NCBI RefSeq assembly: GCF_963678975.1
Contig: NC_089280.1
Coordinates: forward strand, 19,893,863 to 19,957,862
Direction: 5' to 3'
DNA length: 64,000 bases
Source of the DNA: Dysidea avara
Taxonomy: Eukaryota; Porifera; Demospongiae; Dictyoceratida; Dysideidae
The notes below the pieces were generated by a model. It ran no database searches. It saw nothing but the letters and a program-made list of their open reading frames with translations, and was not told the origin of the DNA. A program made the translations under genes and the position numbers. Positions 32,714-43,938 of the stretch are shown in pieces. Every line of letters starts with the position of its first letter. The first letter of the stretch is position 1.

Positions 32714-35700
32714 ATGTTTCGTGAAAGAAGGAAAAAGAGAGATAAACGTGGTGTGTTTTTTGAAGTAGGCGTAGAAATTTTAGCGTGAAATGTGTACTTT
32801 TCAGAGGAAAAGGAGACCTACGCTGTGGTGTCATACGCCGATGATGGTACAGTAGGGAAAGTTCCGCGAAAGAATATAGTAGAAGATAAAGACATTGTCA
32901 TTGGCGAAACCTACTTTGTCCGTTGGTCGGATGGAAAGAAATATTCAGCCGAGGTGTTGTTTATTGGTAAGAATGTTGTAAACTACAGTGTGCACGATGC
33001 AGTTTATTTGTACTTATTATAACTGGTGTGTTAGCCAGCACCATGCAGAGCTTTAAATAGACAAATAATAACTAAAGAATATGGCTTGCTTATTCACTTC
33101 ATTATAATCAGGGGGTTTGGAAACTCGCACGCCGCCATTTATATTTCACACCTCTGTTTAGTGGCTCTCAATTTTTTTTCCTCCCTCTCAAAGGCTCATG
33201 GTAGCTTAGATTCGCCTGAAACTTGTTCTGTGACTTGTTTAATGCTATACCTTGAGCAACGGGTGGTTTGGAACTCCAGCAGCAGCAGAGAAAGGGATTT
33301 CGTCTCGTTGCGTCTGGATATCACCAGATTTCACAATTTTTTTCGTCACTCTAGTGGCCAGGTACTTGCATGTTTTGCATTGAGATTTTCTGTGTAGCTT
33401 CATATACATTAGTTCTATGTTATAGGCTATGTATCTTTGTAAAAGTAAGGTGTCAAATTCCTCGTAGACGAGGATAGAACGTGTGAAAAATAGAAGTTTC
33501 AAATCCCCCCACTCTACTATCTATGTTATAATGAAATAGCAAATCCATCATTCTAGTTTGTTTACTGATCAGCAGGAGGCTAATTGCATTTGTGTGTGTC
33601 TCACTATAGTTGTAAACAAGTGCCTATGGTTGGCTTGTCAATTATTTTTATAACAGGCAACTTAAAACTTGTCAACTGATGCAAGGGGCTAAAACAGCTA
33701 CAGAAAACTTGTACCTTTATTGCAGTGCTGGATGTAATCTGAGGTGTTAAATACTACCTTTTATAGGAGGCTAATTGCATTCATACTTGTAAACTTGTCC
33801 ACATGTGCCCTATACCAATAATAACCTACTGGTAGTACCATTAACTCTTGGTAGTACTGTTTAATTTCTTGTTGACAGGTGCATGCATTGGTGGAGTTTG
33901 CCTGTTGAATTTTGAAGTGTCTTTAAGTTCATTAAAACTTGATAGTGGTGGTTGATGTTACAAAAGTCACTTTTCGCAATGAGAGCCATTCCAGATTGGC
34001 AGAGGGCCTAGAATTCACTTTGTGTAAGAACACGTTCGTGCATCCAATTTGGCTTGTCAGTTCAAATAATTTTCTGCAAGATTCATGTGCAAACTACTGT
34101 ACCTGGTTTTTTTGTTATGTTGTGCACCTCCCACCAGAAAATTATGTTGTCAATCAGAAAAATAGGCTAGGTCTTCAACCATCACTTTTGTTAGGGTTTG
34201 GTCTTTGGTGACCACAAACCATCAGCTTGTTAACTGAGTACATGACACCTTTTTATAGCTGAAAGGATGAGTCTATTATGGAAAAACTGGTCTGGCAATT
34301 ATGGTTATATCATATTTATACCTTCTAAGTAATAGTTAGACAGCAAATACCAGCCTCTTCGGGGAATAAATGTTGAGTAGGAGGTGTTAGAATGATGCAA
34401 CATAGAAACCAAGGCGGATAACTTACTTAGACAATGGTGTACAAACACTGAACCTAGTGCAGAGCGTTCCTGTTGTCGAGCCTGTTGTAAACACCAATGC
34501 AAGCGAGTTTTCCGGTGGTGAACTGAGTGGATACGTAGCCAGCAAATCCATTAAACATGAGTAAAGGACACAGTTTTAGTTGTAGCTATTAGTAGCGACG
34601 ACTTTAACGGGCCATACTGTCTAATACTTGGTGTATAAATCGGTAAATACTAGGCGAAAGGCCACAAGTTGAATTACTCATCGCGGGCTTTGCCAGCTTC
34701 AGTATTTTGGCCAGGCTAAACAGTAATACTGCTGAAACACAGCCATCAATTATGCAAGATCGTTACAATCGGCTCGCAATCGCTTCACTTTGCTTGGTGT
34801 TTACTAACGTGTTAAATACTAATTGCCACAAAAGGCTATTAAATTGCATTACTGTGTGTAATTGTGGTTGTCACCTGACCGCAGGTCTCTTAGCACTAAG
34901 AGACTTGCTGCGAAGTCTCTTCGTAAACAAGAGACCTCCACACATCAAACGAAACACTGCATACCATTGTCTAAAGTGAGTTGGTCTGGTCTTGGTAGAT
35001 GTTCTACCAGCTCCCTGCATATGGACAAATCAGTAGTGGTCTGGTTCAGGCATGACTAACCAAACCCACTTCTCCAGACATAAATCACGCATTTTTAGAA
35101 TACTGTATTAAGTTAATATTTATGATTTACTTAGCCAACTTGGTGAAATATTCATTAGGTAATGAACGTGAAGCCACAGAAAAGGAGCATTTGTTGGTCT
35201 ATGATGACAGTGACACAGGGAAAGAGGACAACCAAGTAGAAGACAGGTGCAGTGAGGTACATACTTTTAGTACTTAATGAGACTTTGTATAAGTTGTTAC
35301 TGCGTGTATAGCCGCTTTCTTTATTTTCCATGATCGTTCTTTTTACACCATAAATAATACAAATAACAGGGTTAATCTGAAAGGGTCTCAGTGGTGTTGG
35401 TTGTTGAATATTTAGCACAAAACTAGCACACTACATGGTTCGCATGGGAATTAGGGACTAATACCAAATAGTGTCAAGCTTTTAGGAGGCAAACTAGTCA
35501 AACTGGTAATGCAGGCAAAGCACGCTAGAACAGCTGAATACCAGCAAATATTACTCTGTGCTTCATTCCAATCTGGTTACTGCGGGAGCAACTTAAGCTT
35601 TATTACTCCCACTCTAAATTCCTACCTCTTTATTCTTCACAAGCATGCAGATACGTTAAATTGGGTGTTATTGTGAAAGAGTAGTACCGTAATATGATTG

Positions 35701-38700
35701 AGGAAATTAGCGGATTCTGAGTATATAGGTCCCACCAAATGGTGGTAAAATGGTGATAATTTCTTTGGGATTAAGGATGATCAATGACTTTCCCTAGTTG
35801 GTTAAAGATTATGCACTGGGCAATCAGCTCAGGTGCTTAGCCCAGGGTGCAACAACTCCACTTGGTTTGATCAAACATTGTGTACTATACATTAGCCAAT
35901 ACTAATTAAATAAATGTGTTAAGACTTTATGATTGTACACTGATTGGTTGATAGTGTTAGCTTCTCTAAGACACGATTCGACATCTTTTTTATGATATCT
36001 CCTCCACATTCATTTGTGTTGACTGTGATGGTGAACTTCTCAAAAGCTCAAAATATTCTATGACTGGCTATACTAGTTTTTCTAACATGTCTTTAAGGGG
36101 TTCAACAATACCTCGCATCACAGAATTAGCATATTCAGTATTTGCTGGGTTGAAGAATCAACACTCTCCTGAGTGGGACATTAAATAGATGCAAACAACT
36201 TAGTTCCACAAGGTTGGAATAACCAGTGAGCACAGTTTGCCTTCCCAATAACAGCTAAATTCTCTGCAGGGGTACCACAGTATATTTAAAACAATACCAT
36301 AGAAAACAACACTCAAATACACTGTAATCCATCTTGTAGAGTTAGGAAACAATGTGATATCACATGACTGCTTGAGGTCTAGGATAACAGATATTTCAAC
36401 TATGCAGGCTATAGCTATGCTATGTAATAGTGATTACTGTGTTAAATTAATATTATGTATGTAGGCTCCGCCAAAGAAACAGCTATCGAAAAAGAAGCAG
36501 CCACATACTAAGAAGGTGACATCTAAGAAATGTAAGAAGCAGGTGCCAATGAAACAAAAACTTCCGTCTGATGGAAGAAAGACAAAGACTAAAAAGGCTA
36601 AACAACCTAAAAAGACACCTGTATGTGTTGTAATCCTGATGTACAATAATTATACTAATGTATAATCACAGGGGAATAAAGACAAAGACAATTTTACAAT
36701 TGAAATTGGTTCACCAGCTTCTACTTCTGAAGAGGTACAGTGATAACACATATTAATATAAAATAACAATGCCACTTAATTGGATAGTGTGTTTATTGAT
36801 TTTTAAGTTTATTAACAATATGCAAATTTAAGAAGATATTCTGCTGACTTTCACTGTGGGTGGTCATTATTTAATAATGAAGTGCAGCAGTATAAAAAAA
36901 TTTGTCTGGCCTACAAATAAAGTTTTTGTTAGCTTAGTATTTCTCCCATGCTTCATGGTAGCCTACAATATGTTTTTGCGATAGTTTGTGAAATATTATG
37001 CACTTTCAAGTTTATAAAATCTTGTATGAATCCCATTAATTGCTTTCCCAGCCAACTATTGGTATCTATTGCTGTTCCAAGCCATGTAGAATTGTTTCAG
37101 CGATTAACCTGGCATATTGCTATATGTGTGCACTTAGCAAAAGACATTCCATTCTGCAATAATTCCCACAGTATCCACTCATTTCTTACAAGATAAGTTA
37201 ATAAGAAAGTTGAATAAATTGGATTACGATAAATTTGTTTTTGATATTCATCTACAGTGAGGCATAAGTTGTTAATGGTACAACTGGTGATTGTGACATG
37301 TCATTATTGTTGAATAATTTATTACCTGATTGGTGCAAGACAGTGACCTCTGAATGAGAGTAGTTGTGTGTATACAGAAATTCCTTGACTCTCCTTTGTT
37401 CACATTAGCTATAAACAAATAAACCTGTTGCTGCATTTTGGAAAACTGATTGAAATCATGCATTAGATGTTTCGAGATAAATAGTTATAAAGATTTCAAG
37501 CCACCTTAGCTCACCAAGGGTAATGAGCACACTTATGACATTTACACACAAGATGCATAAATTTATTACTTTTTAGAACATTCAAAGAACTTAGGTTGCT
37601 TTTACAGTTTCTTGGCAAATAAGTTGGACAATCTGAACTGTTGGACGTGCAAGGTATCATGGATGCTCACAATAGGGTGGGTGGGTGTGTGGGCAGGTTG
37701 GGGGAAAGGAATAGACTGTAAAATGGCATTGCACAAATACTGAAGCTAAAAGTTACAATCACAGTGGCTCCTTAGTGGCTGATATGCAGCAGAGTGAACA
37801 CAGAAAATGTTTGGCCAACTTAAAAAGGCCATCCACCAATAGACCACTGATTCTTGCCACCCAGGACCTCACTAAGGCTATCACTGTTTGAGGCCTTCAC
37901 ACAACCCAGAAAAAGACATCTATCAAGAAAAGTTTGAGCGATGCTGTGGGTCAAAACATGTAGAGCTTACCACTGGCGGTGTTAATTTGATTTTGCCTGA
38001 TGTGTAATTTGGATTGGTTTTCCAATATCTGGTAACAACACAGAATGTTCAAAACTACTGATTACATGCCTCGCACTAAGGCAATTTGGCAATAAACAGA
38101 TCTTTCTGTTTTTGAATTATATTGTAATTTTATAGCTGCTAGTGTTGTGTGTACATTATTTATGTCATAAATTACTATTTTATATTATGCAGGAAGACAG
38201 ATCAGACGACGAAAGTGAAGTTGATTTCCTTGGAGAATTGAGAAACGTATGAATAAACTGTTTAATTTAATGTGTGTATACTGACTGGCTCTTGTGTTTG
38301 TTGTAGCTACAACTGGGCTTATCCAAGCTAACAGATCAAGTTACCATAGCATTGGAGTCAACACCAGAAAGCCATAAGAAATTAGTGTATTCTTCGGGTA
38401 ACCAGGCTGAGGAGAGAAAGCAGGTGCCACAGTTGACAGGTACCAGGCCTCCAGTTGCAAGTTCTTCGCCTGGGAACACTTTTAACTTTGATGTGCGACA
38501 GCAGGGTAGCTACAACCGTGCACCATCGAGTTATGAGGGCGATTACAGTAGACCGAATAAGTATTCCACGAACACTTTCAATATTGATGTTCGCCATCAA
38601 AATAATGCAGAAAGGAGTGCCGCTAAATGGTATAATGATCGTAATGTTTATTCTCCGATGGAGGCATCGTTTGATGCTTATGGAATGGATGACAGAACCA

Positions 38701-39404
38701 GGGAGGGAGAAAGTTTTGATTACGGTGGTACTATGGACATGTCTTATGCCGACAACATATTCAATGAAACCAACAGTTTTAATGATGTTCTGGGTAGTTC
38801 AGGTTGGAGTAGCCATTCTCAGTTTGACCACACATATGCTGGGAATGAAAATTTAAGCAGCAGTCCCAATTTTGATTTTCAGTTGTCAGACGACAGTGGT
38901 AGTTTTCAAGAAATGCAAGCCGATGTATATGATGAAAATTATGTCCCTCCTCTGCCGCCACCAATAGTGATGCCAGGCATAAATCGTGCAGCTTTTGGCC
39001 AGTCCTCTGTTTGTAATGATAATGAGGTACGCAAGAAGTTACCTGTTCGCTCCTTCAATGTAAAGAAACCAAAGAGAAATGATAGGCTTTACCCGATTAC
39101 AGAGGTGTTTAACCCAATATTTCTACAAAATTGGAAGCAGGAAAGTTCGTCCCGTGCAAATTTTGCCGCTAGATTGATTAAATGTTTCATTTCCAAGGCT
39201 GTCAGAATGACATCGAACGTGTCTGGAAAACGTGGCAAAAACAAATTAGACAAAGATATACTTGCAGCCGTAAAAGTTGCCACCTTTAAGATGTGGCCAT
39301 TGCGATCCACAGAGAACGAGCAACTGGCCTGGTCGAAGTGTGTCAAATCTATTGATGAAATGGGACGGAGGTTGAATCGGCCACCAAGATCTGCAAAAAA
39401 CTGA
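32714..39404 (+). CDS. BEN-domain protein, transposon cargo
   Basis: Seven exons, all with GT..AG borders and compatible phases: 32714-32750, 32805-32966, 35159-35256, 36465-36620, 36672-36734, 38193-38246 and 38307-39404, giving 555 aa. The first intron is only 54 bp. Residues about 13-66 form a small beta-rich module (YAVVSYADDGTVGKVP, ETYFVRWSDGKKYSAEVL) often seen before BEN domains. Residues about 133-184 are very Lys-rich and should direct the protein to the nucleus. A Ser/Asn/Asp-rich linker repeats NTFNFDVRQ/NTFNIDVRHQ. The BEN domain is about residues 458-545 (NFAARLIKCFISKAV, SGKRGKNKLD, W.KCVKSIDE). BEN domains bind DNA and chromatin partners and are also found in some viruses. Start: the ATG of MFRERRKKRDKR; an in-frame TGA just before exon 2 shows that exon needs an upstream exon. 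A role in targeting or silencing is inference. Confidence 0.92.
32967..35158 (+). other. BEN gene intron 2 (2.2 kb)
   Basis: Bounded by GTAAGAATG and TTCATTAG. No coding segment or obvious repeat was recognised; open stretches at 33086-33397 and 33939-34211 have no domain. Part of the size of the 9.4-kb element comes from this intron. Confidence 0.6.
35257..36464 (+). other. BEN gene intron 3 (1.2 kb)
   Basis: Starts GTACAT and ends TATGTATGTAG. Nothing further recognised. Confidence 0.6.
36735..38192 (+). other. BEN gene intron 5 with dispersed repeat
   Basis: 1458-bp intron from GTACAG to TATGCAG. Positions about 37617-37900 match the dispersed repeat at 838-1110, including 27 identical bases at 37765-37791. 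Part of the element's size is therefore from a later insertion. Confidence 0.65.
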
Positions 39405-39853
39405 TTGTTTTCAAAAGTGACTGGATCTTTTAATGGTTAATAACATGATTTAGGTTCAACAGTTTTTTTGTGTTTGGCTTTTACTGGTTACATTGTTAAT
39501 TGATTGCTTTGGTTTTGTTCAGTACACAGTTTTGTTTTATGTACTGTTTTGTTTCGTTCAGTACTCACGTTTGTTTTATGTACTGTGTTGTCAATGTAAT
39601 CAGTTTTGTCATGTTTTTTAGTTCATCAAAAATAGTACAATTGTGTCATTTATGGCATTCAGACTCGTTTTTGCATGTATTTTTATGTTCTAAACAGTCC
39701 CCCCTCCCCAAACACACACAGAGATGATTTCGGTTTGCTAAGAAGTGCCCCTAATCTCATGTTTTGTCAAATGTTGTCAATTAATCAAAATTTATACAAG
39801 AATACTGGGTCATGTTAAACTATAGTTACATAGTTGAAAGAGTACAGTACACA
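39405..39853. other. Intergenic spacer between convergent cargo genes
   Basis: Tail-to-tail region of the BEN and transposase genes. Contains a repeated TTTTGTTTTATGTACTG-like block (near 39530 and 39575). No separate gene. Confidence 0.6.
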
Positions 39854-41565
39854 TCAGTGCCCAGAGACGTCTCCTCTCTGCTTAACAACAATTGGCATCA
39901 CTTTTTTTATGTGGTTAATGTATCTCTGACATGTCTTGGGTGTTAGTGTTTTCCAAAACTTCTTGATGCCAGATTTGAGACCCTCAAGATTCCTGTTTTC
40001 CAGCTTGCGGAAATGTACTGAGCGTAGGTAGTTCTTCATTGAACCCCATACTTTCTCTATTGGGTTGAGGTCCGGACTTTCTGCTGGAGTTTTCCACCAG
40101 TTGACCTTACGTTTGGTGAAAAAATTTTGTATGTAACGACTTCTGTGTTTGGGGTCATTATCCTGTTGGAATCGATGACTGTGGGGAAATTTGGCTTTTA
40201 TGAATGGCAATAGTCCAGCTTTCAAGATGGTAGCATATCGGATTGCGGTCAAATTCTCAGTAAACATGATTACCCTTGAAGCACCTCTCATACTGATTGC
40301 ACCCCAAATGTGCACTTTCAAGGGGTGCTTAGGTTTTGGCTTAAACTTTCGTGGCTGCCCTCTTCGTCTTGAAGTGCGTCTGCTTCGTTCAATGGCAACA
40401 GAGCATTCATCCGACCATATCACATCTTTAAAATTCTCACAATTGATCCTCTGCTGCAAACACCATAGCAACCTCTTTTGCTTATTGTTGTTTCGTATCA
40501 TTTGACAGTAGTGTGGCACACTTGATACCCATCCTGTAATAGTATGCACTAAGTGATTTTTTGCATCTACACACATGTAAATAGTGCTCAGTTTAGGGAA
40601 TTTACCCTCACCCAATAATTCAGTGTCCATGACAATTAGTTTGTGACCATAGCTACTTGAATGCACACAGCGACCAGCCTCTAGAAATAATTATTGTTCT
40701 GGTGTTCATAACTATTTTTAAAGCTCTGCATGCTATTTTAAGGTGAAATTATCTGCTGAGTGATAACACGAGTTGGCTGTTAAGACTATTCAGCATACTC
40801 AACAAACTATATATTGGGAATACGCCAGGCACTAAAGCCCATTTTTTTCATAAGGCCACTGCAACAGAATACACTAGCTGAGGGAATAGAGCATTAGCCT
40901 AGGGTGTGGACTCAAAAATAATTTTCACAGCCGTGGTTCAAAGCACATTATCAAATTAGAATTTAGCGCCTAAGAAATGATTCAAGAGGCTCTTGTTAAT
41001 TTACTTACTTTGAAATCATCACGCGTCTATTGCAGTAAAGAGCAGTCTTGTAAACCTGTTAAGAGTTATGGAGACAGTTTAAACGGTTAGTTCAGTATAC
41101 TCTGCGTACACGTGTTAATGCATTCATAATAAGCCCGGAGCTGTACTAACAATAATTCCCCAGCTAGGCTCTACGAGGAGCATCCCTTACACTAGCTATT
41201 TTTATACCAAACTTATCTGACGTACCTAAGTGCTTTTTGGCACGGTAAACAGTTGAAGAAGATACATTCACACCCTTCTTTCTTAACATACGACGTATCT
41301 CATTGCATGTGATCTCGTCATCTTGGTCTAGTGCATTGTCGATCATTCGTAAGTGCTGGAATGATAGCTTAGCAGCGCGAGAAGGTGGTCTTAGCCTGTC
41401 TGATATAATGCCTTCATTGTTGTACTTCTTGATCAATAGGCAGAGGCTTGTTTTCGACACCTCAATACCTTCATCGCGAAGTCGAAGCTGGATGTTCTTA
41501 AGCTTATACCCTCGATGTCGCAATATAATAACCCTCCTTCTGGTCTCCATAGACATTCGACCCAT
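39854..41565 (-). CDS. Tc1-like DD34E transposase with intron
   Basis: Two exons, 41565-41226 and 40533-39854, join through a 692-bp intron (donor CACTTAG|GTACGT, acceptor CTATTACAG|GA). They give 339 aa, the usual length for Tc1 transposases. Residues about 1-110 form paired-type helix-turn-helix DNA-binding domains (METRRRVIILRHRGY, VSSSTVYRAKKHLG). The RNase-H catalytic triad is Asp155 (WSDECS), Asp238 (QQDNDPKH) and Glu273 (SPDLNPIEKVWG), with 34 residues between the last two. Family function is cut-and-paste excision and insertion at TA, which fits the flanking TA. No stop or frameshift is seen. The splice junction rejoins the conserved motif exactly, so it is an intron, not an insertion. 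The start ATG (MGRMSMETRRR) lies 169 bp inside the right end. Confidence 0.93.
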
Positions 41566-41708
41566 GTTTTTCGCTACACAAAGAGTGTTAAGTTCAATGC
41601 TGCACACGCAAAACTGTGTATTCGTGCTTTGGCATCGTGCAAATTCGTGTGCGTGGCTGCATAAGTAGTGAAGTCCACGCGTGGGTATTGCGTGTAGCAA
41701 TAACGTGT

Positions 41709-41734
41709 GTTTAAGTTGTGGCTGATTTGTACCG
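41709..41734 (-). repeat. Right terminal inverted repeat of Tc1-BEN element
   Basis: On the minus strand it reads CGGTACAAATCA, G, CCACAA, C, TTAAAC, bordered by TA. The palindrome CCACGCGTGG lies at 41675-41684, and ACACACGTTATTG resembles the subterminal region of the left end. Confidence 0.95.
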
Positions 41735-42755
41735 TATGACATCTCCCCCTTGACGATACAATACAGTCCCAAGTTTCTTGTGAACACACTTGTACATCAT
41801 GTAACCATCAAGGTGAGTGATTAGTTGGTGTAGTAGCCAACAAGAAGTAAATTTCACACTGCTATCTCCCACGTCTAGGGTAACTTGAACAGTATTGGTG
41901 TCCTCAGAGGGCTGAATACCATAAACATTAAGAAACACTTGACATATCCATGGAAGTAAAAGGGCCTTCTGGACCAATAAGTGCTGGGCTACATATATGA
42001 AACTATGGCTTTGGTAAGATGATCAGTTTTGCTATCTTCCTTTGTAGCCCATTCCTTGATAGATTTTTGTAACATTTCATCTGACCCATTTGGTTTACAA
42101 TTTGGTTTATAATCTGTGGACTTAGCAATAGTGCAGTGTGTGTTATAACAGATAGTACAAATATAGTCATCTGGTGATATAACAGTGTCAGTTCCAGTTG
42201 TATCTGTAATGTATTTTGAAACTACTACAGGGTTGGGACTGTGATGATAAAGCTTCTGACCAGGTTTAGGTGTAGCTCCACAAGAAGAGCAGTTTTGTGG
42301 ATGATTTAGCTCACGATAAACTTTACTATAGCAGCTTGGGCACAGGAGGAATGGGGTACTTGATGATGACTGTACCCCAAGCATTTCCTCAAGTTCACTT
42401 ATGTTAGCAAAAGCAGGCTTGATGAGTTTATCACTTAACTTGTTGGTGCATGCAGGGTGTATACAGGATTTAGAAGATGTCTGTATACTATTTTTCCATT
42501 TCGGGGTATAGTGGGGAATGTCATTGTAGCGTTTTGCTTCTATCCAATGTTTTTTACAAATATTGCTATCTTCGGGTAGGTGTTTACCAACTAAAAAACT
42601 CTTTTTCTGTAGCCCCTACATTGATATACCTTAATTTTTGACTAACTCTGTTTCCACACAGGACACAGCACTGTGAGGTCTACTCTTCAGCTGACTCAGG
42701 AGCAGTGATAGCAGAATTCTGGCACAAGGAGTCTCCACCTGATGACTAAATTTAA
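41735..42755 (-). pseudogene. PIN-CXC element protein, N-terminal zinc-binding part
   Basis: The part upstream of the Tc1-BEN insertion, minus strand. From 42606 it reads through CKKHWIEAKRYNDIPHY, CPSCYSKVYRELNHPQNCSSCG, and YICTICYNTHCTIAK. These paired cysteines and histidines suggest zinc-binding modules. Then it reads LLLPWICQVFLNVYG and ends GGDVI at the insertion point. A frameshift (AT insertion in the CATATATGTAG context) lies near 41986-41991. Further upstream, another Cys pair (CCVLCGN) at about 42640-42755 may be an earlier exon joined by a short intron, but its phase does not fit cleanly and it contains a TAG. The codon at the break (ATA) is completed by the TA target and followed in frame by GTT at 32328. 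Confidence 0.75.
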
Positions 42756-43219
42756 AATTGTTGATTAAAAACATGTGTTAAAATAGTCTTGTAAATAATT
42801 AACGAATCTGGCTACAACAACTAAAGTGCACAACATTTTAAAGCTTTATTTTCGAGCATAAGCCTTTGTTTCTCTAACTAAATGGATTAACAACACTAGT
42901 ATGGCTTGAAACAAATTTGTACTACATGCAAAACCACTGTGTTAATACTCACCTGGTTCATTCTGGGTCTCTATTTCGTTGCTAGCATATTCCAGCTGTC
43001 TGGTTTGGTTACGGTGGGAAAGGCAGCTGACGTATTATTTCGTGTTCCATTGGATAATTATGTGTAGCGTCACAGCAGGAAGTTACAAGCGTATGAAAAG
43101 AGATGGTGTTTTACTACAATTACCGCTGGTGCCTTCGCGGGAAAAGCCGTGCAATTAAATACGCGTAAAAAAGCATAATTTTGCCACTTGCGTTTCGACT
43201 GGTATCAATGAAATAATTA
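42756..43219. other. Possible 5' end of PIN-CXC element, unassigned
   Basis: A minus-strand exon-like stretch near 42950-43000 ends in a GTGAGT donor, but its reading frame does not join the next segment convincingly. The GC-richer patch near 43070-43160 could be its promoter. No terminal repeat for the element was found. Confidence 0.3.
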
Positions 43220-43938
43220 TCTCTTTAAGGTTACGGGATACTGTAAACCCCACATGTACACTATCAATCATTTTTCATGATTAGGGGTTTGATTTTTCTT
43301 AATGCATTGTTATCAAATATTTATGCATTCTTAACTTCTCATTAATCAACAAATGTTGTTATGGAAACATGAGTTGTCCCCATGCCAATTAGTGAAAACT
43401 ATGAACCAAAAATCAGACCAATGAAGAACCATGAGAACTTACTAACAATTCTAAGATTTGAAGAACATCACTTGTGAGGGACTGACAAGAGGATTTGTGA
43501 ATAATGTGTGTAGTTGCTGAAATATGACTGTAATATGGCCTAAAGCAGGACACTGTGGTCACAAAATTAATTTTTAAATTGATATCACAAGCACCAGAAA
43601 CATTATTTCTAACAAATGGCTCCGTCAGGACCTAGACAAGAAACCAAACTAGTAGTCTGTTTATACAAAATGTTAACAACTAGTTTGACAATCCTGATTT
43701 TTGGTTCAGGAAAATATCACCATTAAACAGCAAAACTACGCATGTGCTTACAGGTGCGCCAGTTGCTAAGTGTGTTGCTTCTATGTACCTTGTAACTGTC
43801 CAGTCAGCACGCTATTATTCTCCCAACAATTTAAGCCTGTTACCAGCTGATACACAACACAACAACACCAAGCCCGCCTTAATTACATAATAAAAGTTAT
43901 GTTTGACAGTCGCTCGCTATCCCGTAACCTTAAGGAGA
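43220..43938. mobile_element. 719-bp MITE, TA-flanked
   Basis: Ends read TCTCTTTAAGGTTACGGGAT and, from the other side, TCTCCTTAAGGTTACGGGAT: 21 bp with one mismatch. TA flanks both ends (43218-43219, 43939-43940). An alternative reading takes TTAA as the duplicated target and GGTTACGGGATA as the end, which would point to a different superfamily. No gene inside. Confidence 0.8.

Larger units (their letters stand above)
32331..41734. mobile_element. 9.4-kb Tc1-like transposon carrying a BEN-domain gene
   Basis: 9404 bp. Inverted ends start CGGTACAAATCA, then one mismatch, CCACAA, a second mismatch, TTAAAC: 26 bp with two differences. TA flanks both ends (32329-32330, 41735-41736). Subterminal CCACGCGTGG palindromes lie about 30 and 50 bp inside the ends. 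Deleting the element and one TA rejoins the interrupted PIN-CXC frame without loss or gain (..GGDVI then VVLSWALSAS..), so the borders are exact. Cargo is two convergent intact genes: BEN protein (plus, 32714-39404) and DD34E transposase (minus, 39854-41565), with 449 bp between stops. Start codons lie 383 and 169 bp from the ends. Typical Tc1/mariner elements are about 1-3 kb with one gene. I infer it moved as a unit; the transposase and BEN genes both look functional. Confidence 0.95.

Noticed and set aside
32790..32804. ATG at 32790 as start of the BEN gene
   Set aside because: It is in another frame and lies within the 54-bp intron. The joined exon 32714-32750 supplies a good ATG in the correct frame.
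41566..41787. N-terminal extension of the transposase frame upstream of MGRM
   Set aside because: It crosses the right terminal inverted repeat and enters the host element, so it cannot be part of the transposase.
42662..42751. Plus-strand exon-like stretch ending SGAVIAEFWHKESPPDD then stop
   Set aside because: No homology recognised, and the opposite strand gives a Cys-containing segment that fits the N-terminus of the PIN-CXC protein better.
43229..43929. piggyBac/Kolobok-type element with TTAA duplication
   Set aside because: The inverted match extends beyond TTAA to 21 bp and is then flanked by TA, so a TA-target element is the simpler reading. Not fully excluded.
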